Shown: positions 34,273 to 43,128, numbered from the stretch's first letter. The stretch: DNA of 64,000 nucleotides from Komagataeibacter sucrofermentans DSM 15973 (GCF_040581405.1 NZ_CP137157.1:431001-495000); one strand, 5' to 3'. Notes: generated by a model from the sequence alone, not told the origin. A program made the numbers and translations.

Positions 34273-36310
34273 ATACGTCGAGGTTATCGACCTGATTGGC
34301 GTGTTCCTGAATGAAGCGGAAGCGCAGTTCCGCCTTGCGGCCCATCAGGTGTTCCACGCGCTCGAGCGTAAACGCCCGGTCTTCGGGCGGGGTGATGACC
34401 TTGAGCAGCGTGCGGTGTTTGGGGTCCATGGTGGTCTGCTTGAGGTCGGCGGGCGGCATTTCACCCAGACCCTTGAAGCGCGAGACCTCGACCTTGCTGT
34501 TGGGCTTGAACACCTTCCTGAGCTTGCGCTCGCGATCGGCGTCATCCATGGCGTAAATGCTCTTGCTGCCCTGTGTCAGGCGGTAGAGCGGCGGCTGGGC
34601 CAGGTACAGGTGCCCGCCCCGGATCAGGCCGGGCAGTTCGCGGTAGAAAAACGTCATGAGCAGGGAGGCGATATGCGCGCCATCCACATCGGCATCGGTC
34701 ATGATGATGATGCGGCCATAGCGCAGCTTGCTCGCATCAAAACGCTCGCCCGTGCCGCAGCCCAGGGCCTCGACCAGATCGCGTAGTTCCTGATTGCCGC
34801 GCAGCTTTTCATTCGAGGCGCTGGCCACGTTCAGGATCTTGCCGCGCAGCGGCAGCACGGCCTGTGTTTCGCGGTTGCGGGCCTGCTTGGCCGACCCGCC
34901 TGCCGAATCGCCTTCCACCAGAAAGATTTCGGTCTCGGCCGCGTTCTCGCGCGTGCAGTCGGTCAGCTTGCCGGGCAGGCGCAGGCGGCGGGTCGCACTT
35001 TTGCGCGGGGTGTCCTTCTGCTCCTTGCGGCGCAGGCGCTCCTCGGCGCGTTCCACCACAAAGGCCAGCAGGTTATCGGCCTGGGGCGGGTTGCCCGCCA
35101 GCCAGTGGTCGAAGCGGTCGCGCAGCGCGGTCTCGACGAGCTTGCTGGCCTCGCCGCTGGTCAGCTTCTCCTTGGTCTGACCCTGAAACTGCGGGTCGCG
35201 GATGAACACCGACAGCTTGGCGGCGATGCAGCCCATGATGTCATCGGCGGTGATGTTGGCCGCGCGCTTGTTGGCGCGCTGCTCGCCCCAGTTGCGCAGG
35301 CCCTTGACCAACGCGTTGCGAAACCCGGTCTCGTGCGTGCCGCCATTGGGGGTGGGAATGGTGTTGCAGTAGGACGCCAGCGCCGATGTGCCCTGCTCAA
35401 GAAAGGCGATGGCCCATTCCATGCGCCCGGTATCCGCGCCATCGGGGCCGGTGGGCAGGTCGGCGTCACCGGCCCACAGGTCGGTCAGCAGGGCGGCTTT
35501 CTCGCCAAGTTCATCGCGCAGGCTGTCAGCCAAACCACCGGGGAAGTGCAGCACGGCCTCGGCGGGGATGTCATGGTCCTTGATCAGCGCGGGGTCGCAC
35601 GACCAGCGGATGGTGACGCCACGGAACAGGAATGCCTTGGAGCGGCACAGCCGGTACAGCCGCGCGGGCGAGAAATGCAACCGCCCGAAAATCTCGGGGT
35701 CAGGGGTGAAACGGATTTGGGTGCCGCGCCGGTTATTGACCGGGCCGATTTTTTCCACGCCTGAAAGCGGGCGACCACGCTCATAGACCTGCCGCCACAG
35801 GGCACGATCACGCGCGATTTCCACTTCCATGCGCGACGCCAGGGCATTGACCACCGATGAGCCAACCCCGTGCAGCCCGCCCGAGGTGGCATAGGCCTTG
35901 CCCGAGAACTTGCCGCCCGCATGCAGCGTGGTCAGGATGACCTCAAGCGCAGAGCGATCGGGAAAGCGCGGATGCGCATCGACCGGAATTCCGCGCCCGT
36001 TATCGCGGATGGTCAGGTAGTCACCGGCCTCGAGGGTTACATCGATGGTGGTGGCGTGGCCGGCCACGGCCTCGTCCATCGCGTTATCGAGAATTTCGGA
36101 GGCGAGGTGATGATACGCCGTCTCGTCCGTGCCGCCGATATACATGCCCGGCCGCCGCCGCACGGGTTCGAGTCCTTCCAGCACCTCAATGGCGCTGGCG
36201 TCATAGGAATCGGGACCGTTTTTTGCGGGGTCTGGCATGGCGGCGGGGGAAACCTTGTGTGAAGTGGGCCGGGCAGGCGGCGCAGGCGTGGAAAAAAGAT
36301 CGTCGTTCAT
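34271..36310 (-). CDS. parE: DNA topoisomerase IV subunit B
   Basis: 679 residues. GHKL ATPase motifs EILDNAMDEAVAGH and RDNGRGIPVD with GGLHGVGSSVVNALA. The TOPRIM domain contains the acidic motif LVEGDSAGGSAKQARN and the DxD motif TDADVDGAHI. With ParC (not in the window) it decatenates chromosomes. ParE rather than GyrB is supported by the short N-terminus and the PGMYIGGTDETAYHHLASEILDN region. Transcribed alone; stop codon overlaps the nuoM terminator. Confidence 0.94.
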   Translation of the reverse strand: MNDDLFSTPAPPARPTSHKVSPAAMPDPAKNGPDSYDASAIEVLEGLEPVRRRPGMYIGGTDETAYHHLASEILDNAMDEAVAGHATTIDVTLEAGDYLTIRDNGRGIPVDAHPRFPDRSALEVILTTLHAGGKFSGKAYATSGGLHGVGSSVVNALASRMEVEIARDRALWRQVYERGRPLSGVEKIGPVNNRRGTQIRFTPDPEIFGRLHFSPARLYRLCRSKAFLFRGVTIRWSCDPALIKDHDIPAEAVLHFPGGLADSLRDELGEKAALLTDLWAGDADLPTGPDGADTGRMEWAIAFLEQGTSALASYCNTIPTPNGGTHETGFRNALVKGLRNWGEQRANKRAANITADDIMGCIAAKLSVFIRDPQFQGQTKEKLTSGEASKLVETALRDRFDHWLAGNPPQADNLLAFVVERAEERLRRKEQKDTPRKSATRRLRLPGKLTDCTRENAAETEIFLVEGDSAGGSAKQARNRETQAVLPLRGKILNVASASNEKLRGNQELRDLVEALGCGTGERFDASKLRYGRIIIMTDADVDGAHIASLLMTFFYRELPGLIRGGHLYLAQPPLYRLTQGSKSIYAMDDADRERKLRKVFKPNSKVEVSRFKGLGEMPPADLKQTTMDPKHRTLLKVITPPEDRAFTLERVEHLMGRKAELRFRFIQEHANQVDNLDV

Positions 36311-36397
36311 GAAGCGTTCTTTGTTCTGTCAGGTCACGTCCTGTCAAGCTGCGCGGCCTGTCTCCCTGCGCCGACTATGCCCGCACTTGCAGGCATG

Positions 36398-36421
36398 AAA
36401 AAGGCCGGACAAAGCCCGGCC
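36398..36421 (-). terminator. Terminator of the secreted protein at 36464
   Basis: On the minus strand GGCCGG, loop, CCGGCC, then TTTTT. It lies 42 bases past the stop of the 178-residue secreted protein and upstream of parE. Confidence 0.85.
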
Positions 36422-36463
36422 CCGATTTTTCTTCAGCTTCTGGCGCGCAGGCTGGCGCGTCGG

Positions 36464-37000
36464 TCAGCTACGCACCGTGCGGCGCGCGGGCGCGCGCGTG
36501 CGGGCAGGGGCTGCGGCCGGATGGTTGGGAGCCGTGCAGGTCAGGTAGGACGCGGGCTGGATGATGTCCTTGGCCTGGGCATAGTTCGACAGGTCGGCCG
36601 TGCTTTCGAGCTCCTGCACCTCATCGAACATGGAAACATGCTGCTGGCAGAACGCGGTGCCCGCCTGCAGGCCGCGCTCGGACTGCACGTTGGCGAGCTG
36701 CGTGATGTAGTCATCATGCTGGCGCTGGGCGTTGCGGCCATAGGTGGTGGAGAAATATCCGTTGAGCACGTGCTCCTCGGCCGCGAGCTTGGGGCGGAAC
36801 TTGCCAACAAAGTTGTTGTACTTGTCCTGCACGCCACAGGACAGCGCGGTGACCATGAGCTGGCTCTTCAGCCCCTGCACGTCAAACGCCTCATGCGCGG
36901 GGGAGGGGGAGCAGGGACCGGCAGCCAGTGCCTGCCCGCCATTAACCAGCCCCACAAGGGCAAGAGCTGCAGCGCCAGCGCGCCAGATCGACATGGACAT
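36464..37000 (-). CDS. Secreted protein of unknown function with four cysteines
   Basis: 178 residues with a signal peptide (SIWRAGAAALALVGLVNGGQALA-AG). The mature region has four cysteines (GPCSP, LSCGVQDKYNNF, AFCQQH, LTCTAPN), suggesting two disulfides, and is mostly helical. The C-terminus is an Arg/Ala/Pro-rich tail (RTRAPARRTVRS). I recognise no family. ATG 37000 is preceded by GGAG eleven bases upstream. It has its own terminator and is divergent from the lipoprotein gene at 37380. Confidence 0.78.
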   Translation of the reverse strand: MSMSIWRAGAAALALVGLVNGGQALAAGPCSPSPAHEAFDVQGLKSQLMVTALSCGVQDKYNNFVGKFRPKLAAEEHVLNGYFSTTYGRNAQRQHDDYITQLANVQSERGLQAGTAFCQQHVSMFDEVQELESTADLSNYAQAKDIIQPASYLTCTAPNHPAAAPARTRAPARRTVRS

Positions 37001-37379
37001 CAGGACGGGTTCTCCAGAGATAGTGGGGCGGTTGCCAATGGGGGTAATGCACGGACCCCGCATATTCCGGCACGATGAAATCCGGATCAGGTCTATAGCG
37101 CAAACACGCTGCCGCCAAAAGGGCGCGTGACAGACCCGCGTTCAAAAAGATGCGTTATGAATGCACGATGGGATGACAGCGCCCCGTGGTCCGGGTATGC
37201 CACACGGGCAGGGCGTGCATGCCTGCGCAAAAGACAGGGGTGGGGCTTTTCCGCCTGGATGCGTTGTTCTACAGCGTATGCCATGGTGGTTGGCCCGCGC
37301 GCCAATCCTGACCGTTACGGGGCGGCGCAGGCGCAATGGTCCTTAACGGGTGATGTATCAAACACAGCGGAGCTGACGA
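37001..37379. other. 379-bp divergent intergenic region without a supported gene
   Basis: This region separates the divergent secreted-protein and lipoprotein genes and must hold both promoters. Short open frames exist in several frames but none has a ribosome-binding site or a plausible protein composition. I see no strong hairpin or clear promoter consensus. An undetected small RNA cannot be excluded. Confidence 0.6.
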
Positions 37380-37841
37380 GTGCGACTGCGACTGTCTGCA
37401 ATCATGATGACGACGGGCCTTCTGCTCGCCGGATGTGACAACAAACCGGCGGTGAACCTTGGTGGCATCACCGGAACCCCCAATCCCTATAACTACATGA
37501 AGGCCTCGGGCCAGTGCCAGGTTGGCAGCCTTGCCGATGCGGGCAAGGACACCAAGTCCACTACCATGCAGGTGCGCAGCGATGATGGCTACTGCGCCAT
37601 CGAGACGCGGGCCTCGGCAGGCCATCCCTATGCCTCGTTTGGCGTTTCTCCCGCGCCCGATCACGGCAAGGTGTTCATCTATAATTATAATGATCACACT
37701 TATGTGACCTACACGGCCAACACCGCCTATTCCGGCCCGGACAAGTTCCGTGTCGTGCTGATTCCCGGTGGGGGCAAGCCGCGTGAATACATGAATGTGA
37801 CCACAACCGTCACCGCGCCCGCCGTTACCGCCGCGAAGTAA
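37380..37841 (+). CDS. Putative lipoprotein of unknown function
   Basis: 153 residues from GTG 37380, with GGAG seven bases upstream. Signal peptide with lipobox LLLAGC (SAIMMTTGLLLAGCDNK). The mature part has a further pair of cysteines (GQCQVGS, GYCAIETRA). Its C-terminal half looks beta-rich and Ig-like (HGKVFIYNYNDHTYVTYTANT), ending with VTTTVTAP. Family not recognised. Monocistronic: divergent on one side and convergent with the Rrf2 gene on the other. Confidence 0.78.
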   Translation: MRLRLSAIMMTTGLLLAGCDNKPAVNLGGITGTPNPYNYMKASGQCQVGSLADAGKDTKSTTMQVRSDDGYCAIETRASAGHPYASFGVSPAPDHGKVFIYNYNDHTYVTYTANTAYSGPDKFRVVLIPGGGKPREYMNVTTTVTAPAVTAAK

Positions 37842-37852
37842 TCCGGCGGCTG

Positions 37853-37878
37853 GCCAGCCCTGCTGCGGCGGGGCTGGC
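37853..37878. terminator. Hairpin between the convergent lipoprotein and Rrf2 genes
   Basis: GCCAGCCC (37853-37860) and GGGCTGGC (37871-37878) form a perfect 8-bp stem with a 10-base loop and no T-tract. This is the only convergent junction in the window without a copy of the dispersed repeat. Confidence 0.5.
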
Positions 37879-37885
37879 AGATGGC

Positions 37886-38332
37886 CTAGATGGAGAAGGT
37901 GATCGGCTCGGGCAGGGGGCGGCGCATGCCGGCATGCTCGGCCCGGCGCACAAGGTCATCAAGGCTGATCTTGCGGCACTGTTCATCGATCATCGCATCG
38001 AATTCCTGCCAGCATGGCTCGACAACTTTCTGGAACAGGCCGCCAACGGGGCCGTCATCCGTATTGTCCTCCGCCGTGATGACCGCAAGGATATCCGCCA
38101 GCAGTATATCGCGCCGCGGGCGGCCAAGCCGGTAGCCGCCACGGGGGCCACGCACGCTTTCCAGCAGGCCCGAGCGTGACAGGGTCTGGAGCAGCGGCTC
38201 GATCCCGCGCCGGGCCAGGCCCGCGCGCTCGGCGATGTCGGCAGCGCTGATGGTGCCATTCCGCCCCGCGTGAAAGGCCACGTCCAGCATGATCAGTATG
38301 GCGATCATGGTCCTGTCACGCCGCAGCAGCAT
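37886..38332 (-). CDS. Rrf2-family transcriptional regulator
   Basis: 148 residues with a winged-helix N-terminus (ISAADIAERAGLARRGIEPLLQTLSRSGLLESVRGPRGGYRLGRP) typical of Rrf2/IscR/CymR proteins. The expected three-cysteine Fe-S cluster region is reduced to two cysteines, VEPCWQEF and DEQCRKI, so a classical IscR-type cluster is uncertain. Divergent from cysK across 152 bp, so cysK is a likely target, as for cysteine-metabolism Rrf2 regulators. GAGG precedes the ATG. Confidence 0.9.
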   Translation of the reverse strand: MLLRRDRTMIAILIMLDVAFHAGRNGTISAADIAERAGLARRGIEPLLQTLSRSGLLESVRGPRGGYRLGRPRRDILLADILAVITAEDNTDDGPVGGLFQKVVEPCWQEFDAMIDEQCRKISLDDLVRRAEHAGMRRPLPEPITFSI

Positions 38333-38484
38333 ATCGTTCAGCCTCGCCTTGCATGGATGAAAAACCGGTTTCCCCCGTTTACCAGTAATTTGCTGATTGT
38401 TCCACGCTTCTGTTCAGGAGGATGGTGGATTATGTCAGACTGCACGCGTGAATAGGCCATTACCGCACCAAGGAGTGATACCGG

Positions 38485-39474
38485 ATGACGAAAACCACCC
38501 CGCCCGATCGCACGTACGGTTTTGCCGCCCCGCGCGGGCGGATATACGACTCCATTGTCGAGACCGTGGGGGGCACGCCGCTCGTGGCGCTGCCGCATCT
38601 GACCCGCGAGGACGGCCTTGCCGCCCGCGTGCTGATGAAGCTGGAATTCTTCAATCCGCTCGCCTCCGTCAAGGACCGCATCGGCGCTGCCATGATCGAG
38701 GATGCCGAGGCGCGGGGCGAGATCCATCCCGGCAAAACCACGCTGGTGGAACCGACTTCGGGCAATACCGGCATTTCGCTGGCTTTTGTCGCGGCGGCCC
38801 GGGGCTACAGGCTGATCGTGACCATGCCGGAGGGGGCCTCGATCGAGCGCCGCAAGATGCTGCGCCTGCTCGATGCCCAGCTTGAACTCACCCCCTCGCG
38901 CCTTGGCATGGCGGGCGCCATCGCACGGGCGGAGGAAATCCTGCAAAAAACCCCCAATGCCTGGATGCCGCGCCAGTTCGATAATCCCGCCAACCCTGCC
39001 ATCCATGCCGCCACCACGGCAGAGGAAATCTGGGTCGATACGGCGGGCGCGGTTGATATTGTGGTAGCGGGCCTGGGCACGGGCGGCACGGCAAGCGGCA
39101 TTGCCCATGGGCTCAAGCCCCGCAAGCCCGGCATCGAGGTCTATGGCGTGGAGCCGATGGAAAGCGCCATTCTCAACGGCGATGAGCCGGGGCCGCATGG
39201 CATTCAGGGAATCGGGCCGGGCTTCTGCCCCCGCACGCTCGACCTCGCGGCGCTCGCGGGCGTGCTGCCGGTATCGGAGCGCGAGGCGATTGCCGCCGCC
39301 CGCCGCTGTGCGCGGCTGGACGGGGTGCCGGTGGGCATTTCATCGGGGGCGGCGCTCCATGCGGCCATACAGCTTGCAGGACGACCCGAGAACGCAGGCA
39401 AGACCATCGTGACCATCGCGCCTTCCTTTGCCGAGCGCTACCTGTCCACGTCCCTGTTCACCGGGCTGGTCTAG
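38485..39474 (+). CDS. cysK: Cysteine synthase (O-acetylserine sulfhydrylase)
   Basis: 329 residues, fold type II PLP enzyme. PLP lysine in LASVKDRIGAAM (K63) and substrate loop EPTSGNTGIS (about residue 93). The glycine-rich phosphate-binding loop GTGGTASGI follows near residue 200, with the C-terminal ISSGAALHAA. Makes cysteine from O-acetylserine and sulfide. AAGGAG lies about ten bases before the ATG. CysK rather than CysM is suggested by length and the PTSGNTGI motif, not proven. Confidence 0.95.
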   Translation: MTKTTPPDRTYGFAAPRGRIYDSIVETVGGTPLVALPHLTREDGLAARVLMKLEFFNPLASVKDRIGAAMIEDAEARGEIHPGKTTLVEPTSGNTGISLAFVAAARGYRLIVTMPEGASIERRKMLRLLDAQLELTPSRLGMAGAIARAEEILQKTPNAWMPRQFDNPANPAIHAATTAEEIWVDTAGAVDIVVAGLGTGGTASGIAHGLKPRKPGIEVYGVEPMESAILNGDEPGPHGIQGIGPGFCPRTLDLAALAGVLPVSEREAIAAARRCARLDGVPVGISSGAALHAAIQLAGRPENAGKTIVTIAPSFAERYLSTSLFTGLV

Positions 39475-39477
39475 ATC

Positions 39478-39528
39478 GGAAGTTCCAGGCGCCGCCTTTT
39501 GCAAAAAAGGCAGCGCCTGAAAACATTT
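39478..39528. repeat. Dispersed palindromic repeat, degenerate copy G
   Basis: AAGTTCCAGGCGCCGCCTTTTGC followed by AAAAAAGGCAGCGCCTG and AAAACATTTGG. It keeps the GCCGCCTTTT/AAAAGGC-type hairpin but has diverged arms. It sits between convergent cysK and the OmpA-family gene. Confidence 0.6.
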
Positions 39529-39549
39529 GGTTCACACAGCCCCATATGG

Positions 39550-39582
39550 AAAAAGCGGCTCCCTTGCGGTGCCGCTTTTTTC
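39550..39582 (-). terminator. Terminator of the OmpA-family gene
   Basis: AAAAGCGGC and GCCGCTTTT (39551-39559 with 39571-39579) form a hairpin flanked by A- and T-runs. It could work on both strands and lies 30 bases beyond the OmpA-family stop. Confidence 0.88.
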
Positions 39583-39612
39583 TTTTCCATGCTCAGGCGT
39601 GGAAGTGGGTGC

Positions 39613-40758
39613 TCAGTGCAGGATGATCTCGACCCGGCGGTTCTGTGCCTCGCGCGTGTTGGCTGCGGTCTGCACCAGCGGGTTGGAATCACCATAGCCA
39701 TGAATGTCGATGGCGGGGCCGGGCACGCCGTCACGCACCAGTTCGGCCTTGATGACCTGTGCGCGCCTGAGCGAGAGGGCCTGATTATACTTTTCCCCCT
39801 GCGGGCCGGGATGGGCCGCCGAGTTGTCAGTATAGCCATTGACCTCGATGCGCGTGGTCTGGGTGTTGGTCGAGGCCTGGGCCGCCACCGCCACAATGGA
39901 GCGGGCGCGGTCGGTCAGGTCGCTGCGGTCCCAGTCAAAGAACACGAGATAGGTGCGGTTCTCGGCCGGGGCAGGCACGGCGTTGGTTGAAGGCGGCGGC
40001 GGTGGTGGCGGCGCAGGGTTGAACTCGTAGCGCAGGCCGAGCATCAGCGAATGGTTGAAGTCGGTGCGGCTGTCACGGTTGCCATCACGAAAGCCATAGT
40101 CGCCGTTCATGGCGGCAAGCGTGGTCGCGCTGCCCGTTACCACGGAATGGTGCGACTGCGGGCCGAGCATGGTCCAGAACCGGTATTCCGCCGTGGCCGA
40201 CAGGCCCACGACCCACGGCATGGGGAAGGAAAGGCCGAATATGCCCTGATAGGCGAAGTTGCCGTAGCTGCCGCTCACATGCTGGCTGTAGTTCGCCCCA
40301 TTCACGTTGCCCGTGATGGTGGTGTTCATGTTCTGCCAGCCATAGCCGATACCCGCGCCAAAATACGGGAACAGCCAGCTTTTGCCGATATCAAGGTCGA
40401 ACAGCGCATTGGCCATCAGCCCCGATTCCTGCTGCCGGCCATCGGCATGGGCATGATAGGCGGCATTGCCGCCCACGGTTTTCAGGTCATTGTTGCGATA
40501 ATGGCCCTCAAGCTCGACGCGGAAGCCATTGCCAAGCCCCCAGCCAATCGCGCCGAGGCCGATGGCGCCGGTGCGAAACTGATCACGTGCCGAAGAATTC
40601 CGTATGACCTGGCCCTGGTTGAAGGTCGCGCCACCTTCACCGCTCATATACAGGCCCTGAACAGGCTGGGCGAATACCGGAGCGGAGACCAGCACGGAGC
40701 CCAGGGTAACCGAGGCAGCCAATAAAGACCCTGCAAGCAATCCGTACCGCAGATTCAT
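39613..40758 (-). CDS. OmpA-family outer-membrane protein
   Basis: 381 residues from ATG 40758, with GGGAG ten bases upstream. Signal peptide (GLLAGSLLAASVTLGSVLVSAPVFA). An N-terminal eight-strand-type beta-barrel runs to about residue 250 and ends in LMLGLRYEF. It is followed by a run of seven prolines and then an OmpA C-terminal peptidoglycan-binding domain with VNGYTDNSAA and the LSLRRAQVIKAELV segment. It tethers outer membrane to peptidoglycan. An open frame extends 40 codons upstream but is not supported. A 249-bp leader precedes it. Confidence 0.94.
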   Translation of the reverse strand: MNLRYGLLAGSLLAASVTLGSVLVSAPVFAQPVQGLYMSGEGGATFNQGQVIRNSSARDQFRTGAIGLGAIGWGLGNGFRVELEGHYRNNDLKTVGGNAAYHAHADGRQQESGLMANALFDLDIGKSWLFPYFGAGIGYGWQNMNTTITGNVNGANYSQHVSGSYGNFAYQGIFGLSFPMPWVVGLSATAEYRFWTMLGPQSHHSVVTGSATTLAAMNGDYGFRDGNRDSRTDFNHSLMLGLRYEFNPAPPPPPPPSTNAVPAPAENRTYLVFFDWDRSDLTDRARSIVAVAAQASTNTQTTRIEVNGYTDNSAAHPGPQGEKYNQALSLRRAQVIKAELVRDGVPGPAIDIHGYGDSNPLVQTAANTREAQNRRVEIILH

Positions 40759-40897
40759 ACTCTTTTTCTCCCTTCGACGGGCCTCTTCCGGCATATAGGC
40801 CCGGTCGGGTGCACGTGCCATATTCCCTGGACTGATCAGCATCCGCATTCTTTTGCTGAAAGAAACCGCCCCTGACAATCCATTGCCACCACCTTAA

Positions 40898-40915
40898 CCC
40901 GCCGCTCGGGGTAGT
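40898..40915 (-). promoter_or_regulatory. Motif shared with the argD leader
   Basis: On the plus strand CCCGCCGCTCGGGGT is preceded by TTAA. The argD leader has TAACCCACCGCTCGGGGT, a single mismatch over 18 bases. It lies about 140 bp before the OmpA-family ATG. Function unknown. Confidence 0.3.
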
Positions 40916-40924
40916 GTGGCCCAC

Positions 40925-40953
40925 TGGCATGGCTGACTGTGTGTCAGATGCCA
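40925..40953 (-). terminator. Hairpin at the end of the gltX-DUF1491 cluster
   Basis: TGGCAT-gg-CTGAC, loop TGTGT, GTCAG-ATGCCA: an 11-bp stem with a 2-base bulge. It lies 55 bp downstream of the DUF1491 stop on the minus strand. No T-run, so termination is likely but not certain. Confidence 0.45.
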
Positions 40954-41007
40954 CACCTTTCTGGCCGGATCGGTTTCCCTGCTTTCAAATCCGTGGAATC
41001 ACGTCTT

Positions 41008-41346
41008 TCATATCAATCTTGCTTCAAACGGCGGCATCAGATCAGGGGCATCAAATTCAACAACCCACAAGTCGGGGTCGCGTTCCATCTGCCGTGTGAC
41101 ATAGGCGTCAACACTGGCCTGATCAACATCCGTCTCCCCTGTAGCGCGGAACCATGCCCGGCGTCCATCGGGGGTACGGGTCTGGGACAGCACGCACATC
41201 CGCCCCCCGCGCCCCAGAAGCACGGCCAGCACGCCGCCTGCGTCATCATCGCCATGGTGCAGCACCATGCCCGGATTTCCCTTCTGTCCAGCCTGGCGCA
41301 GCATTGCCCGGACCCACAGGCCGGTTTTCAGGCGGGGTTCTTCCAT
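41008..41346 (-). CDS. DUF1491 family protein
   Basis: 112 residues from MEEPRLKTGLWVRAMLR, the characteristic DUF1491 opening, with WFRATGETDVDQASVDAYVTRQMERDPDLWVVEFD in its second half. A small soluble protein found mainly in alphaproteobacteria; function unknown. Last gene of the gltX-to-S41 block, 79 bp beyond the S41 protease. A much longer frame upstream overlaps the protease and is a shadow. Confidence 0.85.
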   Translation of the reverse strand: MEEPRLKTGLWVRAMLRQAGQKGNPGMVLHHGDDDAGGVLAVLLGRGGRMCVLSQTRTPDGRRAWFRATGETDVDQASVDAYVTRQMERDPDLWVVEFDAPDLMPPFEARLI

Positions 41347-41425
41347 GGGGTCTGATTTCTCCGGTAATGCATAAAAACAGAGGGTGGCATGCAGGAATAG
41401 CATGGTTTTTGCCCGCGCGGGCGAC

Positions 41426-43051
41426 TCACCCCCCGTTTGGGGGCGCGGCGTCTTCTTCCGGTATGGCCGACAGGGCGGCGCGGTATTCCTCGGGGTTGTC
41501 GAGCAGGGAATGGGCGGCATCAAGGTCGCTATCGGTGCCAATGGCGGCAGGGCAGGCCTTGCGGATGGCCAGAATGCGCGACAGGTCGGCAGGCAGGCGT
41601 AGCTGACGCGCCGGCACGACCCACTGCGCGCTGTCGGCCGTGCCTTCGGCCAGGTTCTGCAACTGGCGCTCGAGTTCGCTCTCGCCCCGGCTTGTGCACA
41701 CCTGCGGCATGACGCCAAGCCCCTGCAGCGGCCAGCCCAGCGGCGCGAGCACGCGACTCCATGTTACAAATAGCTCGGCCCCGTTGGGCATCTGGCCAAT
41801 GGTCTGCACCAGCCCCTTGCCCAGCGTCGCGCTGCCGATCACCACGCCGCGCTTCTGGTCGGACAGGGCGGCGGCGAGAATTTCGGCCGCACTCGCGGTC
41901 CGGCCATCAACCAGCACGATAATGGGCAACCCATTGGTCATGTCGCCGCCCTGCACGGCCCAGACATGGTTGGCCTGCGGGTCGCGCCCCTGCGTAATGG
42001 CGGCCACCCCGTGGTCGAGCATGAGGGCCGACGTGGTCACGGCCTGCTGCAGCACACCGCCCCGGTTGCCGCGCAGGTCCAGGATCAGGCCCGAAATGCC
42101 GGGCACGTTCATGGCTTCGTCAAGATACTGGCTCATTTCCTCCGCCGTGTTGGCGGAGAAGGCGGTGATGTGCAGCACCACATGCTTGCCGCTGGTATAG
42201 GCGAACACCGTCTCGGGCGGGGTTGAGGCGCGATGCAGGGTGACCGTGGTCTGTCGCCCCTTCGCTTCCACCGTGATGCGCACGAGGCTGCCCCCCGGGC
42301 CATTGAGCCACGAGGTCACGGTATCGACCGTGTGGGACTCGGTGGAGCGGCCATTGACCGCGCGCACGATCTGGCCCGCCGCCAGGCTGGTGGGCCAGGC
42401 CGGACCGTTGGCGTTGACCGCCGTGATCCTGATGGCGTGGTGATCCAGCCCCAGCGTCAGCCCCGCCGTGGCCTCGCCCCCGGTGCGGGTGCTGCGGTCC
42501 GATACGGCGGCCCCGGGCGGGATATAGCGCGAATAGGGATCGAGGTGATTGAACAGCTCATCGAAGAAGCCCTGCAGCACGCCGTCCTGCCCGGTGTTGC
42601 GCATGGCGGCCGAGTGATGCCAGGCCACGTCGAGGATGCGCGTAATGGCAGCACTCCACCCCGCCACGTCATCCGGTGCGGGCACGGGCAGGGCGAGCAC
42701 GGTCTTCTGGGTGGCGGCGAGTTGCAGGAAGCCGTGCTGCTCATCAATGCTGAGCGAGGGATCGAGCGCGCTCAGCCCGTTCAGCCCCCACAGGGCGAAA
42801 TCGTGAATCGCGTGGTTCTCCAGCGTGCGGGGCTGGAGAAAGGACAGACTCGCCTGCATGACGGAGGACAGCACGGCGAGGTCCATGCTGGGCATGTCCG
42901 GATTTTCCACGCTGTCTTCATGCAGTGGTGGCTGGGGCGTGGGCGTGCGCGGGGTGGCGGGCAGGTCATCGGCGCAGGCGGCGGTAGTCAGCCGGGCGAT
43001 GATGAGCAGCAGGATGAACGTATCACGCGGGAGATGGCCCAGCGTGGACAT
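41426..43051 (-). CDS. S41-family C-terminal-processing peptidase
   Basis: About 541 residues from ATG 43051, giving a clean signal peptide (FILLLIIARLTTAACA-DD). A PDZ-like domain (GLDHHAIRITAVNANGPAWPTSLAAGQIVRAVNGRSTESH) precedes the S41 core. The nucleophile Ser is in VDGRTASAAEILAAAL, the general-base Lys in ATLGKGLVQT, and LILDLRGNRGG is conserved. Likely cleaves periplasmic proteins or peptidoglycan hydrolases. An alternative GTG start at 43132 would overlap the rnr stop by GTGA, a junction style common in this window. Confidence 0.9.
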   Translation of the reverse strand: MSTLGHLPRDTFILLLIIARLTTAACADDLPATPRTPTPQPPLHEDSVENPDMPSMDLAVLSSVMQASLSFLQPRTLENHAIHDFALWGLNGLSALDPSLSIDEQHGFLQLAATQKTVLALPVPAPDDVAGWSAAITRILDVAWHHSAAMRNTGQDGVLQGFFDELFNHLDPYSRYIPPGAAVSDRSTRTGGEATAGLTLGLDHHAIRITAVNANGPAWPTSLAAGQIVRAVNGRSTESHTVDTVTSWLNGPGGSLVRITVEAKGRQTTVTLHRASTPPETVFAYTSGKHVVLHITAFSANTAEEMSQYLDEAMNVPGISGLILDLRGNRGGVLQQAVTTSALMLDHGVAAITQGRDPQANHVWAVQGGDMTNGLPIIVLVDGRTASAAEILAAALSDQKRGVVIGSATLGKGLVQTIGQMPNGAELFVTWSRVLAPLGWPLQGLGVMPQVCTSRGESELERQLQNLAEGTADSAQWVVPARQLRLPADLSRILAIRKACPAAIGTDSDLDAAHSLLDNPEEYRAALSAIPEEDAAPPNGG

Positions 43052-43128
43052 GCGCCGCCGCCACGCGCCCGTCCCTTCGCCGCCCAGACCCATGGGCCGG
43101 GCGATGATGACGGGAAACGGGGCGCGTT

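Noticed and set aside
37127..37438. Small plus-strand ORF in the divergent region
   Set aside because: No ribosome-binding site; it overlaps the lipoprotein gene in another frame and has an arbitrary composition.
40800..40930. Possible Trp-rich leader peptide (contains RWWQW) before the OmpA-family gene, suggesting a trp attenuator
   Set aside because: No Shine-Dalgarno precedes its ATG at 40930, the frame has no stop in a leader-like position, and the following gene is an outer-membrane protein, not trp biosynthesis.
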